Assembly (NCBI GenBank): GCA_943328795.2
Contig: CALQBK020000006.1
Span: forward strand, 1-59,547
Direction of reading: 5' to 3'
Source: Bifidobacterium breve
GTDB lineage: Bacteria; Myxococcota_A; UBA796; SXON01
Length of the DNA stretch: 59,547 nt
Position numbers and translations under genes: made by a program. Below the pieces are notes generated by a model. The model saw nothing but the letters and a program-made list of their open reading frames with translations, made no database searches and was not told the DNA's origin. Positions 17,532-26,625 of the stretch are shown here, one piece after another. The first letter of the stretch is position 1. Each line of letters starts with the position of its first letter.

Positions 17532-19502
17532 GTGGCCATGCCCTTCCCGAACCTGCGCCGGTTCAGCGGCCGGTACATCGCCCCCCGGTGGCGCTGGTAC
17601 GTCGCGGGCACGCTCGCCGTGCTGCTGACGAACTGGATGGCCGTGCGCATCCCCGTCGAGCTCGCGCTCGGGCTCGACGCGCTGCGCGCCTCCGAGGTGC
17701 CCACGGTGAGCACCGCGGCCTGGCACATCTTCGCGCTCGGGGCCGCGATCATCGTGGTCCGCACCGCCAGCCGGCTGTGGTTCTTCACCCCGGCCCGGCT
17801 CGCGGAGTTCGACCTGCGGGAGGACCTGTTCGCCACTCTGCTGGCTCTGCAGCCTGACTTTTACGCGAAGTACCGGACCGGGGACCTGCTCTCGCGCGCG
17901 ACGACGGACATCACGTTCGCACGCGCGTTCGCCGGCTTCGCGACCCTCCAGGGCGCCAACATCATCGCGGCGCTGGCCACGGCGATCGGCCAGATGACGG
18001 CGTTCTCGCCGAAGCTCACGCTGCTCACGCTGGTCCCGGTGACCCTGGGCTTCTTGTTCGTGCGCAAGGGTTCGGAGAGCTTGATGGGCCTGCAACGCGA
18101 CACCCAGCGCCAGGGCGGCCTCTACGCGGACCAGTTGCTCGGGGCGCTGCAGGGCATCGCGACCATCCAGGCCTTTAGCGTCGAGGAGCCGTTCGCCGAG
18201 CGCCTGGGCGAGCGCGCCGAGCGCCTCCGGAAGAACAACATCGCGCTGGCCCAGCTCCGCGCGCTGGTGTTCCCGCTGTTCACCGTCTCCGGGGGCATCG
18301 CGATCTTCCTGCTGCTCGGGTTCGGCGGGGAGATGGTGCTCGCCGGCGAGCTGACTGCGGGCCAGCTCGCGGCGTTCCTCTCGCTGATCGCGTACCTGAT
18401 CATGCCGCTGCGGCTCATGGGCTTCCTGTTGCCCGTGTTCCAGCGGGCCGAGGCCTCCCTCGAGCGCATCCACGCGCTGGTGGACGCGCCCGTGCGCCGG
18501 CCGGAGCGCGACCAGCCGCTCGCGGCGCAGGCCGCTGCCCCTGCCGCGCCGCCGATGCCGGCGCTCGGCACACCTCGCGTCGGCACGGCGGTTGCCTTTG
18601 CGCCGTTCCAAGGCACGGTCTGGCGAAGCCGCCGAAGACGTCGGCTCCGCCAGACCCTGCGGGGAACGGCGCGGGAGGGGGCCAGCGTGCGTCTCGCTTC
18701 AAGCGATTTCAGGACGTTCGGGCCCATTTGTGTGCGCAGCGCCGGGGCTGGCCCCCGAGCCCCGAGCGTACACATCGCCGGCCTGTCGTTCACCTACGAC
18801 GCCAAGCCGACGCTGCTTGACGTGAGCCTGGACGTCCCGGCGGGCTCCTCGCTCGGCGTGTTCGGCCGCTCCGGCGCGGGCAAGAGCACCCTGCTCCGCG
18901 TCCTGTCCCGGCTGGAGAACCCCCCGCGCGGCACCGTGTTCGTCGATGGCGTCGACATCACGGCGCTCGACCTCGACCGCTGGCGGGAGCGCATGGTGCT
19001 CGTGCCGCAGGCCGCTTGGCTGTTCTCCGAGACAATCGCGGAGAACGTGGCGCTCGGGCTGCCGGCGAGCGTGCTGCCCGAAGCCGTGCGGGACGCCGCG
19101 CTGGATCCAGACCTCGCGTCGCTGCCGGACGGCATCCAGACCGTCGTCGGGGAGCGCGGGATCGTGCTGTCTGGCGGGCAACGGCAGCGCGTCGCCCTCG
19201 CGCGCGGGTTGGCTTACGGGGCGCGCGGCACCGACCGCCTGCTGCTGTTCGACGACGTGCTCTCGGCCGTGGACCACCACACCGAGCAGCTGCTGATCCA
19301 CACCCTGCTCGGCCGCGGCGCGAGTCGCCCGACCTGCATCTTGGTCACCCACCGGATGTCCGCCCTGCAGCACTGCGACCGCGTCGTCGTGCTCGACGCC
19401 GGGCGGATCGTGCAGTCCGGCACCCACACGGAGCTGCTCGCCGCACCCGGCGTCTACAAGGAGGCCTGGGACACCCAGCAGGGCTCCGGGGAGGTCGCAT
19501 GA
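17532..19502 (+). CDS. ABC exporter half-transporter, subunit 1, with unusual linker insertion
   Basis: The 656-aa protein has a six-helix type IV exporter domain (about 15-320) and a nucleotide-binding domain. Walker A is GRSGAGKST near residue 445, the signature is LSGGQRQR near 546, Walker B is LLLFDDVLSAVD near 570 and the switch is VTHRMS. The catalytic Glu after Walker B is replaced by Asp (FDD), so its own ATP site is probably weak. Between the two domains sits a roughly 75-residue extra segment, Arg-rich and low in order (about 340-415), which contains a 40-bp DNA palindrome. Typical exporters have a short linker here. It starts at GTG 17532 (ATG 17538 also possible) and overlaps subunit 2 by ATGA. 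The substrate is unknown; MdlA/B-like drug or lipid export is the family norm. Confidence 0.92.
   Translation: MAMPFPNLRRFSGRYIAPRWRWYVAGTLAVLLTNWMAVRIPVELALGLDALRASEVPTVSTAAWHIFALGAAIIVVRTASRLWFFTPARLAEFDLREDLFATLLALQPDFYAKYRTGDLLSRATTDITFARAFAGFATLQGANIIAALATAIGQMTAFSPKLTLLTLVPVTLGFLFVRKGSESLMGLQRDTQRQGGLYADQLLGALQGIATIQAFSVEEPFAERLGERAERLRKNNIALAQLRALVFPLFTVSGGIAIFLLLGFGGEMVLAGELTAGQLAAFLSLIAYLIMPLRLMGFLLPVFQRAEASLERIHALVDAPVRRPERDQPLAAQAAAPAAPPMPALGTPRVGTAVAFAPFQGTVWRSRRRRRLRQTLRGTAREGASVRLASSDFRTFGPICVRSAGAGPRAPSVHIAGLSFTYDAKPTLLDVSLDVPAGSSLGVFGRSGAGKSTLLRVLSRLENPPRGTVFVDGVDITALDLDRWRERMVLVPQAAWLFSETIAENVALGLPASVLPEAVRDAALDPDLASLPDGIQTVVGERGIVLSGGQRQRVALARGLAYGARGTDRLLLFDDVLSAVDHHTEQLLIHTLLGRGASRPTCILVTHRMSALQHCDRVVVLDAGRIVQSGTHTELLAAPGVYKEAWDTQQGSGEVA
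18617..18656. repeat. Near-perfect 40-bp palindrome inside the ABC subunit 1 coding region
   Basis: Arms 18617-18634 and 18639-18656 pair at 16 of 18 positions around a 4-base loop; the outer nine (GGTCTGGCG / CGCCAGACC) are perfect. The palindrome sits in frame in the linker between transporter and ATPase domains and encodes an Arg-rich stretch. This resembles repetitive palindromic elements that invade coding regions in some genomes. I found no second copy by eye in this window. Confidence 0.75.
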
Positions 19503-21244
19503 CCTCGCGGTGGGCGCTGCTCGTCCAGGACGTAAAACCGGACCTCCCGCGGTTCACGTTCGCGCTGGTGTCGATCCCGCTGATCAGCGCGCTGGGGGCG
19601 GCGCAGCCGGTGTTGCTCAAGCGGGTGCTGGACGAGCACCTGGTCGCGCGGCAAGCGGAGGGGCTCTGGACGGCCGCGGGGCTCTACCTCGCCGCGGTGC
19701 TCGGCTCGTTCGTGATCGAGGGGCTGTACACGGTGGCGCTGGCCGTCGCGGCGGAGAGCTCGATCTACCGGCTGCGGCAGCGGCTGGTCAAGCACACGCT
19801 GGGCCTGTCGCAGCGCTTCTTCGAGGGGCAGCCGACCGGCCAGGTCCTCACCCGCGCGACGAGCGACGTGGACGCGCTCTCCGAGGCCCTCTCGCAGGGC
19901 AGCATCTCCATCCTGCTCGACATCAGCAACATCGCTGCGGTGCTGATCGCGATGGCCTGGCTCAACTCGGGCATGACGCTCGCGCTGCTGTGCCTGGCGC
20001 CGCCGCTGGTCGCCATGATCGAGTTCTTCCGGCGCCGCATGCGGGTCCTGTTCGCCGAGGTGCGGGACGCGCTGGCCGCGCTCAACTCGTTCACGGCGGA
20101 GCGGCTCTCGGGCATCGAGGTCCTGCAGCTCTACCGACAGGAGGAGCGAACCCAGGCGCGGTTCCGCGCGCTCGACGCCGCCCACCGCGACGCGAACGTG
20201 AAGAACAACTTCTACGACGCCGCGCTGTACGCGCTGATCGACGGGATCTCGTCGATGTGCGTCGCCCTGATGTTGTTCTGGGGCGCGCGCCAGGTCGGGC
20301 TCGCGGATGGCGCCGTCACCGTCGGGCTGGTCGTCGCGTTCGTGGACTACATCGACCGCGTGTTCCGCCCGCTGCGGGAGTTCTCGGGCAAGGTCACGTT
20401 CCTCCAGCGCGCCGGCGCATCGCTCGAGAAGATCGGCTGGCTGCTCGGCGTCGAGGACCGGATCACCGCGGGGTCGCGCGAGCTGCCCCCGCATTCGCCG
20501 GGCCGGCTCGTGCTCCGCGACGTTCGGTTCGCCTACCGCCCCGGGAACGACATCCTCAAGGGGGTCTCGTTCAGCGTGGAGCCCGGCGAGGTGATCGCGG
20601 TCGTTGGCCGGACGGGGTCTGGGAAGAGCACGCTGGTGCGCCTGCTCGCGCGGGTTCACGACGGGTACCGGGGCAGCATCGAGGTCGACGGGGTCGAGCT
20701 GCGCGACATCTCGCCGGCGAGCATTCGCCGCGCGATCGGCAGCGTGCGCCAGGAGGTGCAGCTGTTCAGCGACACCCTCCGGTTCAACCTCACGCTCGGC
20801 GAGGCGCTGGACCCCGAGCGGCTGCGCGAGGCCGTCGAGCTGACCAACGCGCAGGTGATCGCGGACCGTCACCCGGACGGGCTGGACCAGGAGCTGCGCG
20901 AGCGGGGGGCCAACGTCTCGGCCGGCGAAGGTCAGATCCTCGCGCTCGCCCGGGCGATGGCCCGCGACCCGGCGATCGTGATCCTGGACGAGGCGACGGC
21001 CAGCGTGGATCCGCTCTCGGAGCGGCTCCTGCAAGAGGGGATCGAGCGCGTGTTCGCGCGGAAGACCTGCCTCGTCATCGCCCACCGGCTGTCGACCATC
21101 ACCCACGCAGACCGCATCGTGGTCCTCGAGGCCGGCGAGGTGATTGAGATCGGCACACACGCGGAGCTGCTCGCGAAGGGCGGCGCGTACGCGGCCCTCT
21201 ACGCAGAGGGCTTCGAGAACACGATAAGGGTGGCGTCCAAATGA
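19499..21244 (+). CDS. ABC exporter half-transporter, subunit 2
   Basis: The 581-aa protein starts at ATG 19499, overlapping subunit 1's stop. It has six transmembrane helices (about 15-310), then Walker A GRTGSGKST near residue 370, Walker B IVILDEATASVD near 493 with the catalytic Glu intact, and switch AHRLS. Its signature is VSAGEGQ instead of LSGGQ. This complements subunit 1: the degenerate ATP site would combine subunit 1 Walker motifs with this poor signature. The active site would combine these Walker motifs with subunit 1's LSGGQ. That split is the mark of heterodimeric exporters such as TM287/288 or MdlA/B. Its stop region overlaps the flavoprotein start (ATGA). Confidence 0.93.
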   Translation: MTSRWALLVQDVKPDLPRFTFALVSIPLISALGAAQPVLLKRVLDEHLVARQAEGLWTAAGLYLAAVLGSFVIEGLYTVALAVAAESSIYRLRQRLVKHTLGLSQRFFEGQPTGQVLTRATSDVDALSEALSQGSISILLDISNIAAVLIAMAWLNSGMTLALLCLAPPLVAMIEFFRRRMRVLFAEVRDALAALNSFTAERLSGIEVLQLYRQEERTQARFRALDAAHRDANVKNNFYDAALYALIDGISSMCVALMLFWGARQVGLADGAVTVGLVVAFVDYIDRVFRPLREFSGKVTFLQRAGASLEKIGWLLGVEDRITAGSRELPPHSPGRLVLRDVRFAYRPGNDILKGVSFSVEPGEVIAVVGRTGSGKSTLVRLLARVHDGYRGSIEVDGVELRDISPASIRRAIGSVRQEVQLFSDTLRFNLTLGEALDPERLREAVELTNAQVIADRHPDGLDQELRERGANVSAGEGQILALARAMARDPAIVILDEATASVDPLSERLLQEGIERVFARKTCLVIAHRLSTITHADRIVVLEAGEVIEIGTHAELLAKGGAYAALYAEGFENTIRVASK

Positions 21245-22485
21245 CCTCCGACTCCGACTCTCCTGGATCGACCTCCCACCGGCGCACGTTCGACTTCGTG
21301 GTTGTCGGGGACGGGACGGGGGCGATGGTCACCGCCGCTACGCTCCGCCGTCACGGCAAGTCGGTGATCCGCGTCGGCGCCCCCTTCCCGCACTCCGAGC
21401 GCCCAGTCGGCGCGAGTTGGTCTCCTGGGCAGCCCCCGACTGGCTTCACCGCGGCCCCTGCCCCCGCGCGTGGGCTGTCGCTGCACGGCCGGCTCATGGC
21501 GTTGCCGCTCTCTGGGCCCGACCTCGCGCGGCTCTTGCCGCCGGCGCGCGTGCTCCCGGCGGGGGTGGCGCTCGCGCGGGCCCGCGCGTCGTCCGCGATC
21601 GCCGCGTTCGTCGGCGGTGGGCGCGAGGAGCGCAGCTACAAGGACTGGGTGTGCTACCGCTTTGGGCAGCCCGTCTACGAAGCCCTGTTCGCGCCGTACG
21701 CGAGCGCCCGGTTCGGGGACCCGGAGCACTTGCTCTGCGGGGTCGCGCGGATGGTGCACGGCGAGCGACCGGTTGGGGGCAGCGCGCCGCCGGACGGCCT
21801 GTTCACGGACGGCGAGACCTTGGACGCCGTGGTGACTGAGATCCGCGAGGGCTGCGTCCGCACGGACCGCGGGGACCTGGAAGGCGCCGTGGTCGCCGAC
21901 CTCGCGCCGCAGGCCGTGGTCGCGCGGTGGCAAGCGCTGCCAGACGCCACCCTCGCGATCGAAGCGGGCCGACTGCACGCGCGGGACGGCATCGAGGTCC
22001 ACCTCGAAGGCGCCCTGCCGGCCGGGATGGCGGAGGTTCACGCCGTGGGCGCCCCGTTCTTCCGCGCCGTCGCCTACCCGGGCCACGTCGCGCTTCACCT
22101 CGCGGTCGAGCCAGGAGCACCGGAGTGCTCAGAGGCCCCGGCATCGCTCGCGCGGCGCATCGTAGACGCTGCCGCTGCGGCGGGCGTCCACGGCCTTCGA
22201 GCCGAAGGGGCGGTCGTCCGGCGCTTGCCCAGGCACCACCCCGCGTGGCAGACGAGCCACCTCACCCGGCTTCGGACCTGGAGCGAGGCGCTGGTCGAGG
22301 GCGGCATTGAGCCCGTCGGCCGCGTCGGCCTCGTCGCGCCGATGAGCCTCGCCGCGATCGCCGCCTACGCCGAGGACCGCCTGGTGCACGGCGCGTCGCT
22401 GCGAGACTGCATCCGACACCACGTGGAGCCGGCCGCGCGCGACGCGGAGGCCCGGCCCCGGCTCTCGGACTTCGTCAGCCGATAG
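21241..22485 (+). CDS. NAD(P)/FAD-binding oxidoreductase-like protein
   Basis: The 414-aa protein opens, after a Ser/Asp-rich tail, with DFVVVGDGTGAMVTAATL, a slightly degenerate dinucleotide-binding motif where GxGxxG is expected. A middle segment, YEALFAPYASARFGDPEHL, resembles the FxxxYxxxxWGxxPxxL pattern of amine-oxidase/protoporphyrinogen-oxidase relatives. The C-terminal PVGRVGLVAPMSLAAIAAYAEDR matches the closing FAD-contact region in position, though the usual Gly-rich GD motif is weak. The substrate is unknown; FAD binding is inferred and may be impaired. It overlaps the ABC subunit 2 stop by four bases and ends the operon that begins with the DHS-like gene. Confidence 0.72.
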   Translation: MTSDSDSPGSTSHRRTFDFVVVGDGTGAMVTAATLRRHGKSVIRVGAPFPHSERPVGASWSPGQPPTGFTAAPAPARGLSLHGRLMALPLSGPDLARLLPPARVLPAGVALARARASSAIAAFVGGGREERSYKDWVCYRFGQPVYEALFAPYASARFGDPEHLLCGVARMVHGERPVGGSAPPDGLFTDGETLDAVVTEIREGCVRTDRGDLEGAVVADLAPQAVVARWQALPDATLAIEAGRLHARDGIEVHLEGALPAGMAEVHAVGAPFFRAVAYPGHVALHLAVEPGAPECSEAPASLARRIVDAAAAAGVHGLRAEGAVVRRLPRHHPAWQTSHLTRLRTWSEALVEGGIEPVGRVGLVAPMSLAAIAAYAEDRLVHGASLRDCIRHHVEPAARDAEARPRLSDFVSR

Positions 22486-22495
22486 CTCCTCGCCG

Positions 22496-24775
22496 CTAGA
22501 AGGCGATGCTCTCGACGACCCAGTCGCCGGTCCCAGCGTCCAGGCTCGCGAACACCCCGTCATCGGAGACGTCCAGGCCGGAGATACGCGGGCTGCTCGT
22601 CTCGACGCACTCCTCGGCGCCTTCCGGCTGGATCCGACAGACCTCGACCGTGTCCGCGCTCGAGAGACGCGCCCAGTAGAACTCCCCGTGGTACCAGACC
22701 GGGGGGATGTGCCCGAACACCCGGCCGGTCGTGTCGAGCCGCTCCGGGGTGTTCCACTCGGCGCCCTTGCTCTCCCCGGTGACCATCAGCAGCGTGTTGC
22801 CAACGTCGCCGTAGCCCACGTAGGCCACGTACAGCGCGGTGCCGACCGAGCCGAGCACGGGGTGCTCGAACCGCCCGTAGTCGTTGCCCTCCGTGTCTAC
22901 GGTAGGCGTAGCGACCGGGCACTCCCCGCCGGCGGGGCACTCTTCCGTGAAGTTGCGCCACACCTCGGTCCAGCGCTGCGTCTCTCCCCAGGCGATCGCC
23001 TGGACCGAAACGTGGCGGGTGTACCGGCCCGGGTTGCTCGAGCCGTTGATCGCGAGGTCGGAGTTCGCGTAGGTGAGGAACACCGAGCCGTCGATCGAGG
23101 TCATCGACGGGTTGCCCGGGAAGATGGACTCGATCTCGGGCCCGGTGTACTCGGTGCCCTCCCAGCCCGCGCTCGACGACCAGCGCCACAGGCGGATCGA
23201 GGCCGGGTTGCTCGCGTTGAAGTAGGTGGTGGCGTTGGTGTTGTCCGCGAACGCGAAGAGCATGTGCCCCTCGCCGTCGTCCATCATCGTCGGCTCCCAC
23301 AGCGGGGAGACCACCTTGTCCGGGAGCGTGAGGTCGGACCAGGAGCCGCCGCCGAGGCGCGTCCGGCACTCGCCGAACCAGGGCCAGTCGATCTCGTCGG
23401 AGTCGAGCATCAGGGTCAACTCTCGCCAGCACACCACGTCGCGTGAGCCATCGGTGTAGACCGTTGGGCCCTCGGCGTGGATCGCGTCGGTGCTGGAGAC
23501 CTGCGTGCCGTCGACAGTGACGATGCTCTGGGCACCGTCGTCCTCGATGTACTCCTCGGCCGCCGTGACACCGTTGCCGGTGGCCACGTGGACCTCGCCG
23601 TTCCGGTCGTGCACCGAAGCGCCGTCCTCCAGCGCCTCCGAGATGACCTTGCCCGACGCGTAGGGCAGCGACACGCCGAGCAAGCGCGCGACGGTCGCGC
23701 CGACGTCCTCTTGCGTGTAGGGCGTGGTGACCGTGACGCCCTGCTTGATCCCCGCGCCGACGAACAGCAGCGGGATCTCCCGGCACCCGCGGCACTGGTC
23801 GCCGTGGTTCCGGTAGTCGGGGCCATCCTCGCCGTTCAGCCGCTCCTCGGCCTCGTCCCCCCAGCGGTGGCGGCCGTGGTCGGCGACGATCACGAGGGTG
23901 GTGTTGTCCTTCATCCCGTGGCTCTGATCGGACTGGATCCAGTCCCACATGTCGACCACGGGCTGGGCCAGCTGCTCGACGCGCGTGCCGTACTCGTCGG
24001 GGTTCGGGTTGTAGTGCCCGGCGCGGTCCATCGAGTGCAGGTTCGCGAGCAGGATCCGCGGCTGGTCTGCGTCGAGCACCGCCTGGACCGCCTCGACCAC
24101 CGCCCCGTCGTTGTTCGCGGGCTCGGTGTCGCTCGCGCCGTCTGGCTCGGGGACGAGGGTGTACTCGGCGCCAGAGCCGCTCCCCATGCCCGGGTACAGG
24201 CTGTAGTTCAGCGCCTGGATGTGGTCGGTGTTGCCAGTCAGCTCGAGATCCGTGGTTGCCGCGCCGAACTGCGACTTGAACGCCTCGTAGAGGGTGGGCA
24301 GCTCCGGCCGGTACCAGCCCGCGCCGTCGGGGGTCGCGAAGTGCCCGAACTCCTGGCGCGTGCCCGTGAGCAGGTTGCAGTGACCGGGCCCCGTGATGGT
24401 GATGCCCGTGTTGTACCCGGGAAGGACGAGCGCGCCGATGGGCACCAGGTGGTCCTTGATCGGCAAGAACAGGTTGGACGTGTCGGTGTGGGAGGCGTCC
24501 GAGAAGCCTTCCCCAAAGGTCTCGTCGATGCGCGCGCCGTCGTACACCATGATCACGACGTGCCCGGTCAGCGCGTCGAGCGGCTGGTCGGTGTCCGAGT
24601 CCGTGTCCGTGTCGGTGTCGGCGTCCTGCTCGGTGGTGTCGATCCCGGTGTCCGGTTGCTCGAGCGACCCCCGGCAGCCGGCTGAGCCGGGGCCAAACGC
24701 GAGGCAGCCCTGCGCCACCGAGAGGGCGGGGAGCAGGAGGAGGGTGAGGGGCTTAAGCCCGAGTGCGCTGCGCAT
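22496..24775 (-). CDS. Alkaline-phosphatase-superfamily lipoprotein
   Basis: I chose ATG 24775; GTG 24784 would add three residues. A signal segment ends near SVAQGC, followed by an Asp-Thr repeat linker and then a phosphatase/sulfatase-type domain. Metal-site motifs are in order: VMVYDGARID-like Asp, TGPGHCNLLTG with a probable Thr nucleophile, NLHSMDRAGH, VADHGRHRWGD and RNHGDQCRGC. This order fits nucleotide pyrophosphatase/phosphodiesterase or sulfatase relatives. The C-terminal 350 residues are beta-rich and may form a propeller with no motif I recognise. The substrate is unknown. The protein is likely on the outside of the cell or in the periplasm. Confidence 0.85.
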   Translation of the reverse strand: MRSALGLKPLTLLLLPALSVAQGCLAFGPGSAGCRGSLEQPDTGIDTTEQDADTDTDTDSDTDQPLDALTGHVVIMVYDGARIDETFGEGFSDASHTDTSNLFLPIKDHLVPIGALVLPGYNTGITITGPGHCNLLTGTRQEFGHFATPDGAGWYRPELPTLYEAFKSQFGAATTDLELTGNTDHIQALNYSLYPGMGSGSGAEYTLVPEPDGASDTEPANNDGAVVEAVQAVLDADQPRILLANLHSMDRAGHYNPNPDEYGTRVEQLAQPVVDMWDWIQSDQSHGMKDNTTLVIVADHGRHRWGDEAEERLNGEDGPDYRNHGDQCRGCREIPLLFVGAGIKQGVTVTTPYTQEDVGATVARLLGVSLPYASGKVISEALEDGASVHDRNGEVHVATGNGVTAAEEYIEDDGAQSIVTVDGTQVSSTDAIHAEGPTVYTDGSRDVVCWRELTLMLDSDEIDWPWFGECRTRLGGGSWSDLTLPDKVVSPLWEPTMMDDGEGHMLFAFADNTNATTYFNASNPASIRLWRWSSSAGWEGTEYTGPEIESIFPGNPSMTSIDGSVFLTYANSDLAINGSSNPGRYTRHVSVQAIAWGETQRWTEVWRNFTEECPAGGECPVATPTVDTEGNDYGRFEHPVLGSVGTALYVAYVGYGDVGNTLLMVTGESKGAEWNTPERLDTTGRVFGHIPPVWYHGEFYWARLSSADTVEVCRIQPEGAEECVETSSPRISGLDVSDDGVFASLDAGTGDWVVESIAF

Positions 24776-24838
24776 CTGAACCACCGCGGAGGGACGAGGT
24801 TTAGCCTGAGACTGACGGCTTTGTCACCTTCACGTGTC

Positions 24839-24860
24839 GCCGTCGGTCATTCCCGACGGC
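24839..24860. other. Inverted repeat at the 3' end of the GTPase gene
   Basis: Eight perfect base pairs (GCCGTCGG / CCGACGGC) flank a 6-base loop and cover the GTPase stop codon. No T-run follows on the minus strand, so this is not a standard intrinsic terminator. It could still slow transcription or protect the mRNA end. Confidence 0.35.
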
Positions 24861-25953
24861 GCTTGTAGTCCCACGCGGCCGCATCAAAGACGACGCGGAG
24901 CGCCGAGGAGTCGAGGGTGCGGCCGGACTGGAAGTACTGGACCGAAGCCTTGCCTACGCCGTACGTCGTAGCGCCAGAGACCAGCGCGCCGATCCCCAGG
25001 ATCGCGGCCTCGACGATCTGCGTGCCCGGGATCCAGCCCGCCGCCTTCAACGCCTCCGCGCCCCACCGGACGAACCCGCGCATCCCCCCGGACAGCAGCT
25101 CCCCGATGATGAACAGCGCGACCTCCTTGTCGATGGGGGCGCCATGGATCGCCGCGAGGTCGCGGATGAGCTTGACCTGGATCGCGGTGACGATCGCCAG
25201 GTCAGCCCCGGGGACCGGGATGGCCCCGGCGACCGACGCGCGCTTCGCGGCGGCCTGGATGACAGGCTCGCAGGCCAGCGCCTTGTTGCGGAGCTGCTTT
25301 GCGAAAAGCAGCGCCTTGCCGCTCGCGCTGAGCTGCTCGTAGATCCACGCGGTGGTCTCCCCGACGCCGATAGGCTCGGGCGACAGCTGGGGCAGCGGGT
25401 CGAAGGCCGCCACCACGCAGTCCTTGCGCTCCACGCCGAGCTGATCCAGGGTCGCGGCGATGAACGCCTCGCGGTCCCTCACCCGGATCAGGTCGATCTT
25501 GTTCAGGCACACCAGCACGGGCCTCTGCCGCGCGCGGATCGCGTCCAGGTCCCGCCGCTCGTCGATCGTGGCCCCGCCTTCGCAGTTCACCACGTAGACG
25601 ATCACGTCGAGGTCATCGAGCACCTTGCGCGCCACCTGGTCCACGTCGGCCCGCACGTCTCCGAAGCCCGGCGCGTTGACCAGCAGCACCTGGCCGGCGT
25701 CGTCCAACGGGATGACCTTGAGCGTAGACGTCGACCCGGGGATCGGCGAGATCTCCCCGAAGTCCACGCCGAAGATCGCGCGGATCGCGCTGTCCTTGCC
25801 CGAGCTGGCAGACCCCAGGAACGCGAGCGTTAGGCGCCCGCTCAGCTGGGTGACCAGCTCCGCGGACGTCTGCTCCCAGGCGAGCGTGCCCTCGCGGCGC
25901 ACGATCGCGGCGATGCTCTCCGCTACCTCCGGGGGGTTCGTCGGCTCGGCCAT
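24847..25953 (-). CDS. P-loop GTPase with C-terminal DUF697-like hydrophobic region
   Basis: The 368-aa protein has a TRAFAC-type GTPase domain with G1 GSASSGKDS at residues 47-55, G3 NAPGFGD at 93-99 and G4 NKID at 151-154. The G3 Asp that normally starts DxxG is Asn here. The C-terminal half (about 215-350) has amphipathic and hydrophobic helices like the DUF697/YcjF-type membrane-associating region. Such proteins are thought to act at the inner membrane in stress or envelope homeostasis; the exact role is unknown. The start ATG directly abuts the TAG stop of grpE with no gap, so the two are co-transcribed. A link to chaperone function is inferred from that. Confidence 0.85.
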   Translation of the reverse strand: MAEPTNPPEVAESIAAIVRREGTLAWEQTSAELVTQLSGRLTLAFLGSASSGKDSAIRAIFGVDFGEISPIPGSTSTLKVIPLDDAGQVLLVNAPGFGDVRADVDQVARKVLDDLDVIVYVVNCEGGATIDERRDLDAIRARQRPVLVCLNKIDLIRVRDREAFIAATLDQLGVERKDCVVAAFDPLPQLSPEPIGVGETTAWIYEQLSASGKALLFAKQLRNKALACEPVIQAAAKRASVAGAIPVPGADLAIVTAIQVKLIRDLAAIHGAPIDKEVALFIIGELLSGGMRGFVRWGAEALKAAGWIPGTQIVEAAILGIGALVSGATTYGVGKASVQYFQSGRTLDSSALRVVFDAAAWDYKRRRE

Positions 25954-26538
25954 CTACTGCTCCTGGAACGCCCCGATGATGACCCGCGCGGGCCGGATCA
26001 GCCGGGTCCCGATGCGGAACCCGATGGAGAACACGTTCACGACCATGTTGTCCTGCGTGCGGTCGGTCACGGGCATCGTCGCGATCGCCTCGTGGACGTT
26101 CGGGTCGAACTTGTGGCCGAGGCCCGGCACTTCTTGGAGGCCGAGCTTCCCGAGCGCAGACATGAATTCCTGGTGGACCATGCGCAGCCCACCCTCCGCG
26201 ACCGTGCCTTTCACCGTCTCGAGCGAGCGGTGGAGGTTCTCGACGGGCTCGAACAAGCTCTCGACAACCTCGCCGCGCCGGATCTCCTCTTGCACCGCTG
26301 CTTGGCGCGAGAGCCGGTCCTTGATCGAGTCGATCTCCTCTACCTTTTGGCGGTACGCCGAGCTCACCTGGCGCAAGCGCGCCTCAGTCTCCGCCGCCCG
26401 GGCGTTCGCCTCGGCGAGCTCGGCCTGCAGGCGGGCGACGCGCGGGTCGCCCAGGAGGACCTCGGGCGAGTCGCCCTGCTGGGCCGGAGCTGACTCGGGG
26501 GTCGCAGAATCCATCTCATCTTGTCGCGAAGCGCTCAT
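25954..26538 (-). CDS. grpE: GrpE-family nucleotide exchange factor
   Basis: The 194-aa protein has a Ser/Asp/Gln-rich N-terminal tail, a long coiled-coil helix (about 35-95), and then the GrpE beta domain. Landmarks include LFEPVENLHRSLE, FDPNVHEAIATMPV (the family's FDPxxHEAv motif) and a conserved GFRIGTRLIRPARVIIG closing segment. GrpE releases ADP from DnaK. No dnaK or dnaJ is in the window, so this may be the main copy placed elsewhere from its partners, or a paralogue. ATG 26538 was taken; ATG 26514 is an alternative. It is divergent from the DUF4340 gene. Confidence 0.92.
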   Translation of the reverse strand: MSASRQDEMDSATPESAPAQQGDSPEVLLGDPRVARLQAELAEANARAAETEARLRQVSSAYRQKVEEIDSIKDRLSRQAAVQEEIRRGEVVESLFEPVENLHRSLETVKGTVAEGGLRMVHQEFMSALGKLGLQEVPGLGHKFDPNVHEAIATMPVTDRTQDNMVVNVFSIGFRIGTRLIRPARVIIGAFQEQ

Positions 26539-26625
26539 CGGGGATGCCCGGGAAGATGGCCGGAGGATAGGCACCGCCCCTGCCCCGTCAACTCCCGACC
26601 GCCGCTCCGAGCGCCCAGAATCCCC

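Noticed and set aside
24839-24860. Intrinsic terminator after the GTPase gene
   Set aside because: The stem is good but no T-run follows on the transcribed strand, so I list it only as an inverted repeat.
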